Positions 20,956-33,839 of a stretch of 64,000 nt of DNA are shown here, piece after piece. The translations under genes were made by a program, and so were the position numbers. Each line of letters opens with the position of its first letter. Positions within the stretch are counted from its first letter, which is position 1. Below the pieces are notes generated by a model that ran no database searches, was not told where the DNA came from, and saw only the letters and a program-made list of their open reading frames with translations. The stretch lies in assembly GCA_014871385.1 (NCBI GenBank), contig CM026426.1, positions 21,008,573 through 21,072,572 on the forward strand, read 5' to 3'. Origin of the DNA: Ceratodon purpureus. Taxonomy: Eukaryota; Streptophyta; Bryopsida; Pseudoditrichales; Ditrichaceae.

Positions 20956-22951
20956 GCTTGAATTAATGTAAACTCGGATCTAGTTACAATCGCTTTCTGT
21001 ATGTTGCAAGCGTTTTCTTAGGCATACTTCAGCACATATAGATTTTTACCGACTTGGAAGCAGTCACAGTGACTTTTAACGAATTAGAAGCCGTAATAAT
21101 GTTCTGTATCTCCGATGACGCTGGTATTGGTAATTTTAATGGTCCCTTTCCATATACATCTCTGCCATGTATGAGCTCTACGATTCTTATCTGTATGAAC
21201 ATTTTTAATGAGGCCAAGTGGATACCACTGAGTCAAGTAGCACAGCGGGAGCCTTAGCGCATTACATTTCTTACTAATGGACGATAATATTATAGGAATT
21301 ATGACTATTTGTTTTCCCTTGCCTTTAACCACATGTTCAGAGTGCGACTTGCAGCCGAGAGTATGTGCTCGTTCCTTGCATTGCTGTGACTTATATCTGC
21401 TTAGATTGTTTGTGGTACATTTCGAATAGGCCGTGAAAAGAAAAGTTTATGAAATAATTTGATAGTGTTGGCGCCGGCGCCATGGCCATTCTTTTCTCAG
21501 TTCCATCTCAATGTTTTGATAATCAGAATTAGGATCGGTCTGCTTGAGAATGCTAAGAATGTTCTCTACTTGCTCGTCGGAACATTCTGATTGTTTTCCT
21601 TGCTGAACTAAGGTTCGTCACATGCACTTCATGTATCCAGCTAACTACTCACTCGGCCTTGCACCCGAAAGTTTGTTGTATTTGCTTACGTTCTCATGAC
21701 TGCTATTTGCTTCCTGCTGCTAATAAAAAGAACAGTTAATGTCATAATTCGACAGTGTTGGCGCCGGCGCCATGTCCATCCTTTTCTCAGTTCCATTTCA
21801 AAATTTCAAAAAGCTGAATGAGGATCGGTCTGCATGTGAATCCTCGTAAATTTGTGAGAAGTGTTCGACTGAAGTTGGGCGTCGGATCATTCTGATCTTT
21901 GAGTTGATTTTTGCCACTTGAAATTCACATGGATTCTGCCTACTGCTAACTCGGTCCTGCAGCGGAGGGTATTCATTTGTATGCTTTAATTACCGCGACT
22001 GGCTTTTCAAATTACCTGATTCATGTAAGGGTGACAGTCGCTGGTTCACTCCTCATGGCGCCGGCGCCAAATGAGTAATAATGTTTGAGGAATTATTCCA
22101 TAATCAGTAATATCTCCCATCTTATCATTGATTCATTCCTGCTCGCTTGTGCGCAATCACTTTCTTGGAACACGTCCAATCAGCCGTGACATGGTAGACT
22201 GACCAGTAAACATTTGGTCTGGAGATGATTTCGTATATACGAGTCAATAACATTATTATAGTGAATTAATTTGTACTCCTACCATGTCCTCTGGTTAAAC
22301 TGCAACTCTAAAGAAAACAACTTGCATTACATTACAAATCATATAAACAGATTCACATCACAAAACCTCTCAATTGAAACCAAAACTAATTCTTGTTTCC
22401 GCAGTTCTTTCGATAAAACTTGGCAAACAAATGAAACGTTCACCTACACTTCAAAGACCACTTACGGCAAATTTGACTCTGAAAGTCCATTATAATAGGG
22501 AGCAATGGACTCTTGCCAACCAAAATCATTACACATATGAAACAAAATCCTCTGCCAAAAGTACAGCAGTGTATACAGGTGACCAAGAACCAACAACGCA
22601 AATCTCGGTAGGGCTGGAGATAGTTTTAAGCGCCAAATTTGTCGCCTCCACTCAGAGTAAGCCCTCTACCGTGATTATCAGTTATCACGCGCATAATTCC
22701 TAGCATATAGCAAATCGGTCTCAATGCAACTCCCCGAGCAAAGTGAACGAAGACCGTTACACGTGGACAGCACTCACACTCGCATTCATGTTCTGAATCC
22801 TCCGACCACTTACAGAACCTACGCAAATCCAGCTCTCTTCCACACGCCTCCAGGATGTGATTGTCCGCAGCTCGCCGTCATTGGTAAACAAACTATCATC
22901 AATGGCAAGAACGCCTAGCTTCGCATACGCCTCGTCAAAGTATTCATCTTT
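20956..22951. repeat. Gene-poor stretch with palindrome-bearing dispersed repeats
   Basis: No convincing gene is seen. Two copies of a dispersed repeat (about 21,440-21,560 and 21,730-21,850) share GATAGTGTTGG-palindrome-CATG and TTTTCTCAGTTCCAT. Palindromes are at 21,469-21,482, 21,759-21,772 and 22,056-22,069. Related repeats lie at 26,030, 26,745, 31,940 and 32,270. Confidence 0.6.
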
Positions 22952-23411
22952 TCAGAAGTCAACTCTTAGAAATATTGGACCCAAAGGGGCAAGCGGTTGA
23001 GTAAAGCACATTGCGATGCAGTTTCCGCTGGGCCAATTGCTACCCTGACCCCTTGGAGGATCAGGACTACTCGCCACAGGCGGCACTTCAGGAGCCATTA
23101 ATCCACCACCAAGGGCTTCCTTAAATCCATGGCCATGCTCCCAAACATACAGAATCATACAATTCATCCTTCTCACAGCGCCCTCCGGGACTTCACCCGC
23201 CGGATCCTGAATCGAACTGGGCATGATAAAACTTTAATCAGCCACGTCTTTAAGTTCATAGAAAAGTCCTCCGGCCCCTCGTAAAGTGAGTAGTCCACTG
23301 CCGACGAAGCGTCTAGCTTGCGAAGCAGGATATCGCCGACCTGGGGCTGATCGAGTGACCTGTTGTATAAAGCATACTGGATTGAGCCTGTGACAAGATA
23401 GAAGGACGTCA
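22952..23411 (-). pseudogene. Small gene with apparent frameshift, unknown function
   Basis: A minus-strand ATG at 23,411 follows a TATAAA near 23,465. The frame runs through NRSLDQPQVGDILL to about 23,220, where sense appears to move to another frame that carries QDPAGEVPEGAVRRMN and ends at 22,952. No intron with good splice sites joins them. No domain is recognised. It is divergent from the gene at 24,013, with one palindrome between them. Confidence 0.3.
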
Positions 23412-23421
23412 TTGTACGCAA

Positions 23422-24012
23422 AGTAGAGAGTGAGGCAGAACGATGCCTAGTCCCACCGAGGTTTATACTTGACCCCGAATTTCCACATTAAATTCTACAC
23501 ATGTCAAGTTACAAATTTGAATGTTGCTTTAGAAAAGCCGTATCATGAGAATCCTAAAAATGGTCTATATTTCTAGCGGCACTTACTTCAACCGCCATTG
23601 TGAAGTTTGCAAAGGGGACAGTACTTTTTGACTGTGTGGTTCATCGTAGACGGTCATGTGCATTTACTTCTGTATCCGTTTTTCGTCAGCAGCAGTGTCA
23701 TCTATATTAACTCTAACGATTACAGTAGCCGCAAACAGCAACATACTGCACAGCAAACTATGTCATTAAATTATGGATGGTTGAGACATTCAATAGACGA
23801 CATATTTCAATATTAACTTGGTACGGGATCAATAACACGGTAATCTAGTAATAAATATTTTGGAGTAACGTTCGCTTGTATCCGTTCGGCGCCGGCGCCA
23901 TCGCCTTTGGACAGGCTGACATTTGAAATCGCCGTTACCAAAGTGTTTTATTTCACCGTATATATGGTGTGGAAGAAACAATCCTTGACAACGTCTACAC
24001 TTTCAAGGAAAC
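23422..24012. promoter_or_regulatory. Divergent region with palindrome and TATA boxes
   Basis: The palindrome core GGCGCCGGCGCC with CGGC start is at 23,887-23,900. TATATATGG follows about 60 bp later (near 23,960) and the ATG at 24,013. On the other strand TATAAA near 23,465 serves the minus-strand frame. Confidence 0.5.
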
Positions 24013-24667
24013 ATGTCTTTCATCGAGGGACTCCCGAACGAGGTCATAGTAGATGTCATCTTCCATAAGCTCCTAGTTCCACTGAATCGCCGAAGGTAAA
24101 TTATCTGTGACCATGATGCCATCATTATCCTCCTGCACAGACTTCGAAGGCTGTGGGCAACATCTATTCTATGGAAATCAAGAATTGAGGAGACAGTGGA
24201 ATGGGCCGCGTGGAGATTGGGACGATGGGAGGCCGACCTCTATGCAGCAGAATCCTCCGGCCCTGGTGCGAAATGCAAGCACGGTGCGAGTGTCATTGAA
24301 ATAGTGTCCACATGTGTTTGATAGTACACGACTTTTCTCTCATATCTTATGCTTTTTAATGATGTATTCATCTTCTGCAGGGTACTCCTTGGTGGATATA
24401 GATCCAATGCATCCACTGTTTGGAAAGTCAGATCCGGTTCAGAATTTCAAAATGAATGTAAATCACTTCTCCCGATCGAAGGCGATTTGGGTTCATTGCA
24501 AGAAACCCCAAAAACTCAGCAGGAGGGAGTTGTTATCTCCCTTGAAGGCGCTATCGTTGATTGAGCTGCAGCGACTGCGAAACACACTACAGAAGGCCGT
24601 AAGAGCAAAGGATTTAAAGTCGTCGGCCGGACAAACCTGGGTTACTCCTCAGGATAGGTTGGACTGA
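24013..24667 (+). CDS. Small protein with possible F-box-like start
   Basis: Suggested exons 24013-24095, 24141-24283 and 24381-24667 join in frame. The start MSFIEGLPNEVIVDVIF has the LPxEv...I pattern of an F-box, the adaptor motif of SCF ubiquitin ligases, followed by RRLWATSILWKS. The C-terminal exon is basic and leucine-rich. The first intron would be only 45 nt, which is unusually short, so this join is uncertain. A palindrome and TATA box lie directly upstream. Confidence 0.4.
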
Positions 24668-25186
24668 AGTCACTCTTGTCATTGTAGTTCAATTCGCAAC
24701 GGCGACTTAGGTACCCGCTAGAACAACAAACAGCAAGTACCGCTCATGCGAACTAGGCTTGCAGATTATTTCACACTGGCCAGCGCTTGTTCAGTATCAT
24801 TCCGTTTGACCTTTCCATTTCGACTGAATTTTATTCTAGACGTTGATATAAATATCGCATTTAAGATTAATTATGTGTCCCTTTATGGTTTCTCTATTGA
24901 TTGTAACCGAATCGTTTTCACAGCTTCCTATAGTACATTTTTGCATAACGCCTCCCTCCATATCTGTAACCGGAAAGCTCAGACTTGAGTTCATGTATGT
25001 CTTCACCACTGCCATGTCCATGTATGCATCATCCTGTACTACGTTGCTGGAAAAACAACACACGAGACTAGGAGAGTAATAGTCGAATTCTCAAAAAAAC
25101 CTCTTCATCAGAAATTAACAACCGCTCAACAATCCCAAATCTTTCAAACTGTACATGACAAAAAAAGCCAATTTATGGCGTCAGAA
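24668..25186. other. No gene seen
   Basis: AT-rich sequence with short open frames only; nothing recognised. Confidence 0.4.
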
Positions 25187-25519
25187 TTAGGGCATTCCAG
25201 GATATATAATTAGAATCAATTGAGCACTACCACCTAGGGCATTCCTGGCCCCGGCGACTGTCGCTCCTTCCGTTTTTTCTCGTTTACTAAGCCACATCGA
25301 GGCAAGGTGCCAAGTGACGAGGGTAATACGGATAGTGTTGGTAAAAATATCAGCTTGATCCAGTAATTCCATATACCATGGGATAAATATTGCGACGCTC
25401 AGGCTGTGGGGGTTTGAACCGTGAAGCGCGAACTCTGAAAATACAGTTTTTTCCAGCCTCTGTAAAATACTAAACAGTACTGTCAGCCCTTGCTCACAAG
25501 TACTAGTCTTCTCATTCAT
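25187..25519 (-). CDS. Possible small protein, unknown
   Basis: The first ATG in frame (MNEKTSTCEQG) gives about 110 residues ending LIIYPGMP. A palindrome variant is about 115 bp upstream on the same strand (25,633-25,646). No domain is recognised and no TATA box is clear. Confidence 0.25.
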   Translation of the reverse strand: MNEKTSTCEQGLTVLFSILQRLEKTVFSEFALHGSNPHSLSVAIFIPWYMELLDQADIFTNTIRITLVTWHLASMWLSKREKTEGATVAGARNALGGSAQLILIIYPGMP

Positions 25520-25555
25520 TTCTATTTTCTCAATATTTTCGGAAAGTATTGCCAA

Positions 25556-27537
25556 GTATTCATCTCTATTTTTCGAGTTTTTTTATTTCTCTTAAATTGA
25601 TGTCACCTTAAAATTTGGTGCTCCAATCCTCTTGGCTCCGGCGCCAAATGAAGAACGCCTCGCTTTGACACTGGAAGAAATCTATCAGTCGTTCCTAGCT
25701 TGGGATAGCTTTAATATGCAGAGATGTGAAAGCATAATTATGTGATGCTTGGCTATAACCACATATAAATTGATTATTGTATCATCTGAGGAGGGTTGCA
25801 AATACATTATTCAGTTGTTAATTAAAGCCAAGTACAATATAAACTAACAAAACTTACCTTAATCCAAGGATACTGAGTAAACACTTTGACCACTTTTATT
25901 TACAAAAATTGAGTAATCACTTTGACCACATGTATTATCGACCAAAAAAGACTCTGACAATTTCAGTTCTATGGCTGAACTCATGCATGAGGTCAAGCCG
26001 CACTTCTAATGATAAGAAATATTTATATTATAGTTCGGTAGTGTTGGCGCCGGCGCCACGTCCATCCTTTTCTCAGTTCTAGATCTCTATTTCGATTAGC
26101 GTAATTCATATTGGTCTCCTTCAGGATGCCCGAGAATGTTTAAGAATGCTTTGGCTGTAGTTGATGGTTGGAACCCTCTGATTGTGATGGGGCTCTCGAT
26201 GGTTTGCGTTGCAGCTAAGCTCGTGGTTTTCTCTTCGGTTTCGCTTCTAGGTTGACTATCCACATTCCCTGCCCATCAGTATTTCTTTGAATACCGGATC
26301 TTAGCTTGGAGATCACTTGCGGGTTTTTTTTAGTCCTTCTTCATATATTTTCAATTCTATTATCTTCTTCTGAACAGAAAGACACTGTCTCTCAAACTGT
26401 TGGCTCGGAATTTCGTAGCTTTCTGTTCAGTCCATTAGCTCACTTACCTGTCCCCGTCATTTTCTATTACGACAACTCGGAGTTCCACTTAATGCTTCCC
26501 TAATCTTAAAACGGGTTGGTTTGCTTGATAATGCTATGACCTTAGTTGGTGGTCAGACTTCCTGATTGTAATTTCTCGTCACATGCACTTGAGTAGGATC
26601 CTGCTATCTGCTCTCCTGCTGTCTTGCAGCCAAGAGTTTGTGGTACTTGCATGCAATGTCGTCACCGGTATTTGCTTGCATTGTTTGAGGTATTTGCTTT
26701 CATAAGCCATAGAACCTTCCTCTTATGATAACGATTATTTATATTATAGTTCGATAGTGTTGGCGCCGGCGCCAAGTCCATTTGTATGTCAGTTCTAGTT
26801 TACTATTTCGATTAGCTCTGTACGGATTGGTCTGCTTGAGAATTGTCGAGAATGTCTGAAAATGCTATGGCTGTATTTGATGGTCAAAACCCTCTGATTG
26901 TGAGGAACGCCGCGGAGGAGGGCGACGCTCAGCCTCTGTCATCTGCTCTTGGTGTGTTGGATTGCAGCTACACTCGTGGTTTTCTCCACGGTTTCGCTTC
27001 TGGGTTGACGATCCACATTCCCTGCCCACACTCTCTGTGAATACTGGATCTTAGCTTGTTCATCACTTGCGGGTTTATTTTTACTGTGGCTTGATTATAT
27101 TTGTAATTATATCTTCTCCTACTTGACATGAAGACCCTCACTCCCACACTGTTGGCTCGGAATTTCGTTGCTTTCTTATCAGATCATTAGCTTTCGTCAT
27201 TTCCGATTGGGGCAATTGTATTATACCATGCCTACTTACGAATTGATGCTTTTCCCATGCTCGTGCAATTCGTGCCTTGTTGATAGTACGGGACACCTTT
27301 GCTACCGCACTGATCAGACGATGTCCGTTGTACTTTATTCCGTGGATCCTACTACTAATCAAACTGAAATTAATGCGGTTGTATCCGGGAGTGAATTGAT
27401 AGATTGAGGATTTCTTAAGCCAGCAGTCTTGCGTACAGCCTTGTGGGTTTCCATCTGTTAGTCACTTTCGTGATTTTTTAATGTAATTTTGGCTCAGAAG
27501 TCATTTAGCTCATTCTTGATCCTTTTATCAGCCGCAG
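25556..27537. repeat. Dispersed palindrome repeats upstream of block 3 gene B
   Basis: No gene is supported. Palindromes occur at 25,633-25,646, 26,045-26,058 and 26,761-26,774. The last two sit in longer repeats that share TTATATTATAGTTCGRTAGTG before the palindrome and GGTCTGCTTGAGAAT or a variant after it. Unidentified 5' exons of the following gene may be hidden here. Confidence 0.5.
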
Positions 27538-30500
27538 ATTGACACTTCCGTTATTGGGGAAGCTGATTATGGAGAATCAGAACCAGAGAACGATGACGAC
27601 GGACTTGGGGAAACCATCTTGAGAAAACCCGATGACAAGCCCACCGTGTCAACTTTTGAGCAGTTTCAAGAGGCATTATGCAGCCAACTTAACATTCACA
27701 AGCGTCTTGCGGTGAAAAAGGTAAAGCCGCTTCGTCTACAAATTCCTCTCTGTAGACTGAAGCCGACGACCTGGGTTCGACAAGCTTTGGAGGCAGATGT
27801 ACAAATTGTTTACGAAGGCTTTCATATCGGCGACTGGGGTGCCAATTTCTGGGTTACAAGCTGCGGTGGTCCCGGTTCCTTTGTTCTTAAGGAGCTTGAG
27901 GACCATGAGAGGTGGGCAGCTGTGTCTGCAAAGTTCGACCAGGACCTCCGAGACAAATGCGAGTCTGACCCTGAAAACAGGCCGATTTATGAGAAAATTA
28001 TTGGACAGTATGTCAATGTATGGGATGGGAATCATAGGGCCTTGGCGTGGATGCGCCATATCAGAGAATGCAATGGAGAACCGATCTTGGTGAACTGTTT
28101 CGTTCTCAATGACTCCGAAGAGGACCGTGGCTGGATCTCGAACTTCATGCGTGACATCAACGAGTATGTCCCTAACCTATGGTCCACCAAAGTCGTATTG
28201 ATTAGCTTTCCTTGTTACTCGTAATTTAATTTTGAAATTGTCAGATATTCCGATTGGAAGTACTGGCACTGTTAAACATCAGTTCGAGTTAGGCTTCGAT
28301 GGCACGATATGCATGCCAATGGCGGCCTGGATATGCATGGCACCTCATCTGGCCAAGTCCTCTTAATCAGAAGTACTTACACTTTGGGGTATTGGGATGA
28401 CTTGCCATGATCATGTTGCTGGCCGCATCGGCATGCGTACATGCGGAATGTAGCTGGGATGAGTCAGACATGGTATGATGATAAGTAGCAGAGAATCTGG
28501 CTTCAGGAAATTAACATTCAGTTGTATGAAATCAGTGGCACAGTGAACTCAACGGTGAAGAAACAGTTGGCCCACACTATTTTCGAAGTGATGCAAATAG
28601 CCAGCCGAGATCCCACTGAGTACAAGGTCTATTTTACAGACAATGAGATTGAGCGCATCAAGGATGTTTGCAAGGGGCGGTGGTATAAGATGACGTGTGA
28701 TGCTGTAAGCAAAGTATACTTCAAGGTAAGAGATGTGGTTTTCAATTCCTTGCTGAATCTGTCCATGGATCGCTGTAATGTTGGAACGCTTGCGATGAGA
28801 AAACCATGCAGTGTTCGTTATGATGGCGGGAGTTTCTGTTTGACTCTCATGTTACGTCTCAAATACCTGTGAGTGAGTACAGCGGCAACGTCTTTCGCAG
28901 CCATCGTAATTCTGAGTTATGATAATAGGATGGCTTAGCTTTGACTGAATTGATTCAGTTGTACGTAGAGGACCTTCAATGAGGCAACTAATTGTAAACT
29001 TATAAGGCCTTTTTGTGGAGAGGATAATTCGTTAGCAAGTCATTGTTTTGGGAAATCGTCTGATGATCATGCCATTGAAATTCTTGCAATGCTAGATTCC
29101 TGGACACATCCTTAATTATAAAGTCAGACATTTCGACTAGATCATGCATCAGTAGATGGGCTGAGAGGGTAAGGGCGATGTCAAGACTCGATAGTCCTCA
29201 TTTAGACATCCTCGAACTCGTTAAACATATGATTTACTTATTGTATGGGTTGTTTTATCATTCCATAAACTGTTTTAGGAAATGATCAAGAATATCAGTA
29301 TAATTGGGGCAAAGCAGGTAGCAATTAGCACCACGCATTTTATTATTCGGCACGACTCTAGGAATGATGATTAAGCACATAAAAGTCTTATAGCTCTCCA
29401 TTTAGCCATTTTCTTCTCTTCGACTTCAACTTATATCCGGCCAAATGGCGCTGGCGCCATGACCCGAGAACGATTTCGCAATCCTTCATCACTGTCCTGA
29501 TTCTTGAAGTGTCGCTGTTCTCCGCTCCTCTTGACTACTGATTCTTACTCAAAATTCGAGTTGTCCCTGAATCTCCTTTCGAGCTTTAAGAGCGATGTTC
29601 AATGTACTGACCTTGAGTTCAATTTGTATGGTGGTTTCATATCAATGCAGCGTGAAATCAGCATGGCGGAGCGAGACTCAGTAAAGCGGCTACGCAACAA
29701 AGTGAGCAATCCAACCTCTCTGGCCATCGAAGAAGCCAAGCACGCAGGGGCTCAGAAGCTGCGGAAGGAAAAAATGGATTATATGAAAAAAATATTTCGA
29801 CTATGCAACCCCAAGTATCACCCGCACCTCATCGACGAGCTAGTCATTAACAGTCGCAGTGGCGCAAGGGCCAAGGACAAGAAGGTTGGCTTGATGACCG
29901 TTGACAACCTTAATATTCTCGTTGGTGCCCAAGGTGTAAACATCAAAAGAGTGTTGCGGTTATGGAATTCTAGCTGTAAGGAGAAAACGAAGTACAGTTT
30001 CCCGGATCTAGACTTCACGAGAGCCGCATTCCAGAAGTGGCTCAATTGGAGAGCGTGGTGGGAGCAGGTAACTTCTTCACCCTCTTATAGGCTAAAAACA
30101 CTTCCACAGTGATTACGACCCTAGGGCTTGGATACTAAGGCTTGGTACATAACATTTAAAAATTTAGTTGGAATTATTTGCAATACATCCAGCAGTCATG
30201 CAGTCACCTCGATGTCGACTTCCTTTGTTTTGCATGGCTTCGAATCTGGTGACTCTGAAATTACATCCAGCAGGCATGCAGTCACCTCGATGTTTGCTTG
30301 CACGCCTTCGAATCTGGTGACTCTGAGCTGACCATGATTTGTTTTGTATCGTAGTTGCATTCGAGGGTTGGTGTGGTCTTGGAGCAACTCCTTGGTAAAA
30401 GCAAGGTGGACAAAGGAATCGGTTTCCTGCGACTGAAGACCGACACCACGAAGTGGCTGGAGGACTTCTTTGACGATGTAATGATATTTGGCTTCGAGAG

Positions 30501-33500
30501 ATTCTTCCCAGAGATCTTTACAACAGAGAAAGGACCACTGCGCCACAAGACATGGGAGGAACAGCCTAGGTACGACTTGGGAGAAAAGGCCGTACAGAGG
30601 TGTGTCATGCGGTTTGTGCGGTGGCTCGGTGAGCAACTATTGTTAAAGAATGAAACCGGGGATTTAAAGAACTACCCTATCTTTCAGGACTGGCGACGTC
30701 TAACCGCCGACGGTTGCTTCACCCAGTACCAAATTGATCATTACGACCCTCCGCATTTGATGAGCCTAGGATGGTATATCAAGGACAGTGAAGGATTTAC
30801 CGACTACATCGACTCCGTGGACAAGAACCTCCATGATCAGGTGCTACTAGACATTCAGGGTACTATGGATGCGTCCCTAGAAGAGAAGGCCGCGGTTCTT
30901 TCGGAGACACTGCAGATGGTCAAGCGGCAGGTTGAGAGCTCCGTTCGCGATGGAAATGGCGCCCGTGACATGGTATCTCTCACCCCATCGTCTGACCTAC
31001 TTGGTGTGCTTGAGGGTAGAGTCAGTTATGTTTACGTCCCGGTTACTAACAATGGGTTGCTGATGCATTATGGACCCATTCTATTTACTGAGCTGCAGGA
31101 CCTCATTGAATCATCAAAACGGGGAGATATTTCGCAAAACGAAGACGTGAATGATGTCATTAGAGGGGTTCTCGGGGACATGTCAAAATTGGGAACTCCC
31201 AATGAAGACGATGATTTACAGTTTCTACGCCAGACTCAGGGAGAGCCCATTGCCAAGGAGATTGAGGGTGAGGGGGTTCGTCGGGGTCCTACGTTGCGGC
31301 CTCGTAATGTCAAGGAGACACGTGAGGAGGAGGCTGGTTTGAACAGTCAGGTGGCACCCCTGAAACGACTGCCTGCGAAGTCCGGGAAGAAAATTCAAAA
31401 AGGTGGCGAGGATGCAATACCCCTCGTTAGATACATGGCCCTCCCAGTCGATGGCGTGGCAGAGACAATTAAGTTGTCCTTAAATATTGCCTTCGAGTCG
31501 CTCCTTGAGGGCATTGACCGATCCATGTTCATCACTTTCCTGAATTGCATCAAGCAGGTGAGTTATTTCTAATCTTTATTTGCTTAAGGTTAGTTAGCAG
31601 TTTCTGTATTGCGGTCTCGTGGTTGCATGCTTGCGGCTCTCTTTATAATTTCAAGCTTCTCGGTGTGCCATGGATTGTCATTTTCCTGTATGCACTGCAC
31701 TCTAGAATTCCCATCTCTGCATGTTTGAAGTGCTCCTCACATGTGCAAAATCATTATGTAATTTCCTCATGTGGGCCGCAGCAGCATTTCACAAGTCAAT
31801 GGGCGTATGATCTGTAAATTGCTTTGCGTCATCAAACAGGGTTAACAAATGCATAGAGTTTGTGGTATTTACATGCATTGATTTTGGTATTTGCTTGCAT
31901 AAGCCGTGAATTCTGCTTCTAATGATAAGAATTTTTTATATCATAGTTCGATAGTGATGGCGCCGGCGCCAAGTCCATCTCTTTGTCAGTTCCAGTTCAC
32001 TGTTTCGATTAGCTTTATTCAAATTCGTCTGCTTGAGAATGGTCGAGAATGTCTGAAAATGCTTTGACCTTAGTTGCTAGTCGGAACTTCCTGATTGTAA
32101 TTTTTTGTCACATGCACTAGAATAGGATCCTGCTATCTGCTCTCCTGCTGTCCTGCACCGGAGAGTTTGGGGTACTTGCTTGCATTGTCGTCACTGGTAT
32201 TTGCTTGCATTGTTTGAGGTATTTGCTTGCATAAGCCATAGAACCTTCTCCTTATGATAAGGATTATTTATATTATAGTTCGATAGTGTTGGCGCCGGCG
32301 CCATGTCCATCCTTTTCTCAGTTCCAGTTCACTGTTTTGATTAGGTTTATTCGGATTGGTCTGCTTGAGAATTGTCGAGAATGTCTGAAATTGCTTTGAC
32401 CTTAGTTGCTGATCGGAACTTCTTGATTGTAGGACACTGGGTGTAGGACAATGAATGAAAGACGACCGAGTTTCACTGAAATAGAATGTGTTTAGTGGCA
32501 TTACTGGAAATCGTTTTTGGTCCAGATGGCGCCGGCGCCAACAGCAATCATACATTTTCTGACATGCTTTTTCACTGGTCGTCTTTCATTCATTTTTGAT
32601 GCAATTCATTTTCTGTATTCTTCTCGAGGTCAAATTTGCGAGGAGTTCTCTTGGGGTTTGATTGGAGGACGCTCTGTTGCAACTTCCGAGAGAATATATT
32701 CATTTCTTTGTTGACCTCATCCGTGAAATTGGCATGGAGCTGGCGCCATTGGACCATCCTTTTCGTGATTGCGCGATACTTGTTTCTCAAGATAATCTGA
32801 ATGTTTCTTTCTAACATGGCCTTTGTGAACTTGTCAGATCAACGGTGGCAAGCTCCGGCAGCATGATGGTGTAGCTAGCCCGAACTGCGTCGATTTGATC
32901 ATTTGCGATACACCGGACAATAACAGGGTGCCTGGTGTATTGGGAGGAGTTCCAACGTGGAACATGGTGAAGAAGTCCACTTTTGCAGCCATATTTCACA
33001 TTGCTGAGGCGGTCCTCTCAGACTCTGGATTTTTGCTTCTCTTTGTGCCGGCAGAGGAGCTCGATGACATAAGTTCGCTCCATGATTGGGACTGTGTGCG
33101 AACATTCTATGTTGTGAACCACAGGCCATTCACTCCAGCGTGGGTAAGAATGTTGTTCAACATTGTATCCATGTGGAGTTATGCTAAATTATAAGAATGA
33201 CGTGACTGATTACGTGCTGTGACATTGTTCAGAAACGGTTGTTCAAGGCTAAGGTTCTACGGAAGAAGAGCATGAAAAACGAAGCGTTTCATTTCAACAA
33301 AATTGCGAGTAAAGTCATGGACTGGAACCCGGACCAGTCTGATGTCCTTCAAAACGTTGTGACCGACGACATCCTTCTGCGAGTGGACGGGGTTAACTCA
33401 TTTCGTGGATCAAAATAGAAGTCACCGGCGTCAATGGAATCTATGATTGAAATCTGCACCGAAAGTGGAAGCGCGGTCCTCGAGTTGACCGCCGGTGTCG

Positions 33501-33839
33501 GTTCGTTTTTTCAGACTCTCGCTCTTAAACACTTAAACTTATTGAATTCAAAATAATCTGCAAAGCAGTTTGCATGAATCTTACCCATTGGTTGCGACTG
33601 CAGGCTACTCTGTGTCCGCCTGTGAACTGAGTGGAAGACACATACTTGCGATGGAGGAGGATGCAACACCTTTTCACGTGTTCTTGAAAGAAATTTCTGT
33701 TGAACCAGACGTAGATATAGCAGAAGAGGACAACCGGAAGATGAGTCTGAAACATCACCTAGGCCTGGTCGACAGTATAGCCTCGCAGTCAAAACAGTCC
33801 ATAAGTGGGACCTCTTATGGAATCGCGACCATAAGCTAG
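27538..33839 (+). pseudogene. Gene B of block 3: ParB-like domain, long middle, methyltransferase-like end; one stop
   Basis: Exons 27538-28163, 28494-28725, 29651-30067, 30355-31557, 32838-33143, 33233-33500 and 33604-33839 keep frame and have GT-AG ends. Exon 1 has IPLCRLKP and VNVWDGNHRALAWMRHI, like the DGxHR block of ParB-like domains. Exons 5-7 give VDLIICDTPD, then VLELTAG and ACELSGRHILAMEED. Catalytic motif first and AdoMet-binding motif last is the order of beta-class DNA amino-methyltransferases. The usual D-P-P-Y is D-T-P-D here. A TAG at 33,416-33,418 falls where element 2 has Glu of RGPREK. Introns are long and hold five palindromes. It matches gene B of element 2 exon by exon. 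The start codon is not found. Confidence 0.7.
31558..32837. repeat. Large gene B intron filled with palindrome repeats
   Basis: The intron between two conserved exons holds four palindromes (31,958-31,971; 32,290-32,303; 32,527-32,540; 32,734-32,749) and two copies of the longer dispersed repeat. The matching intron in element 2 is only about 90 bp. Confidence 0.6.
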
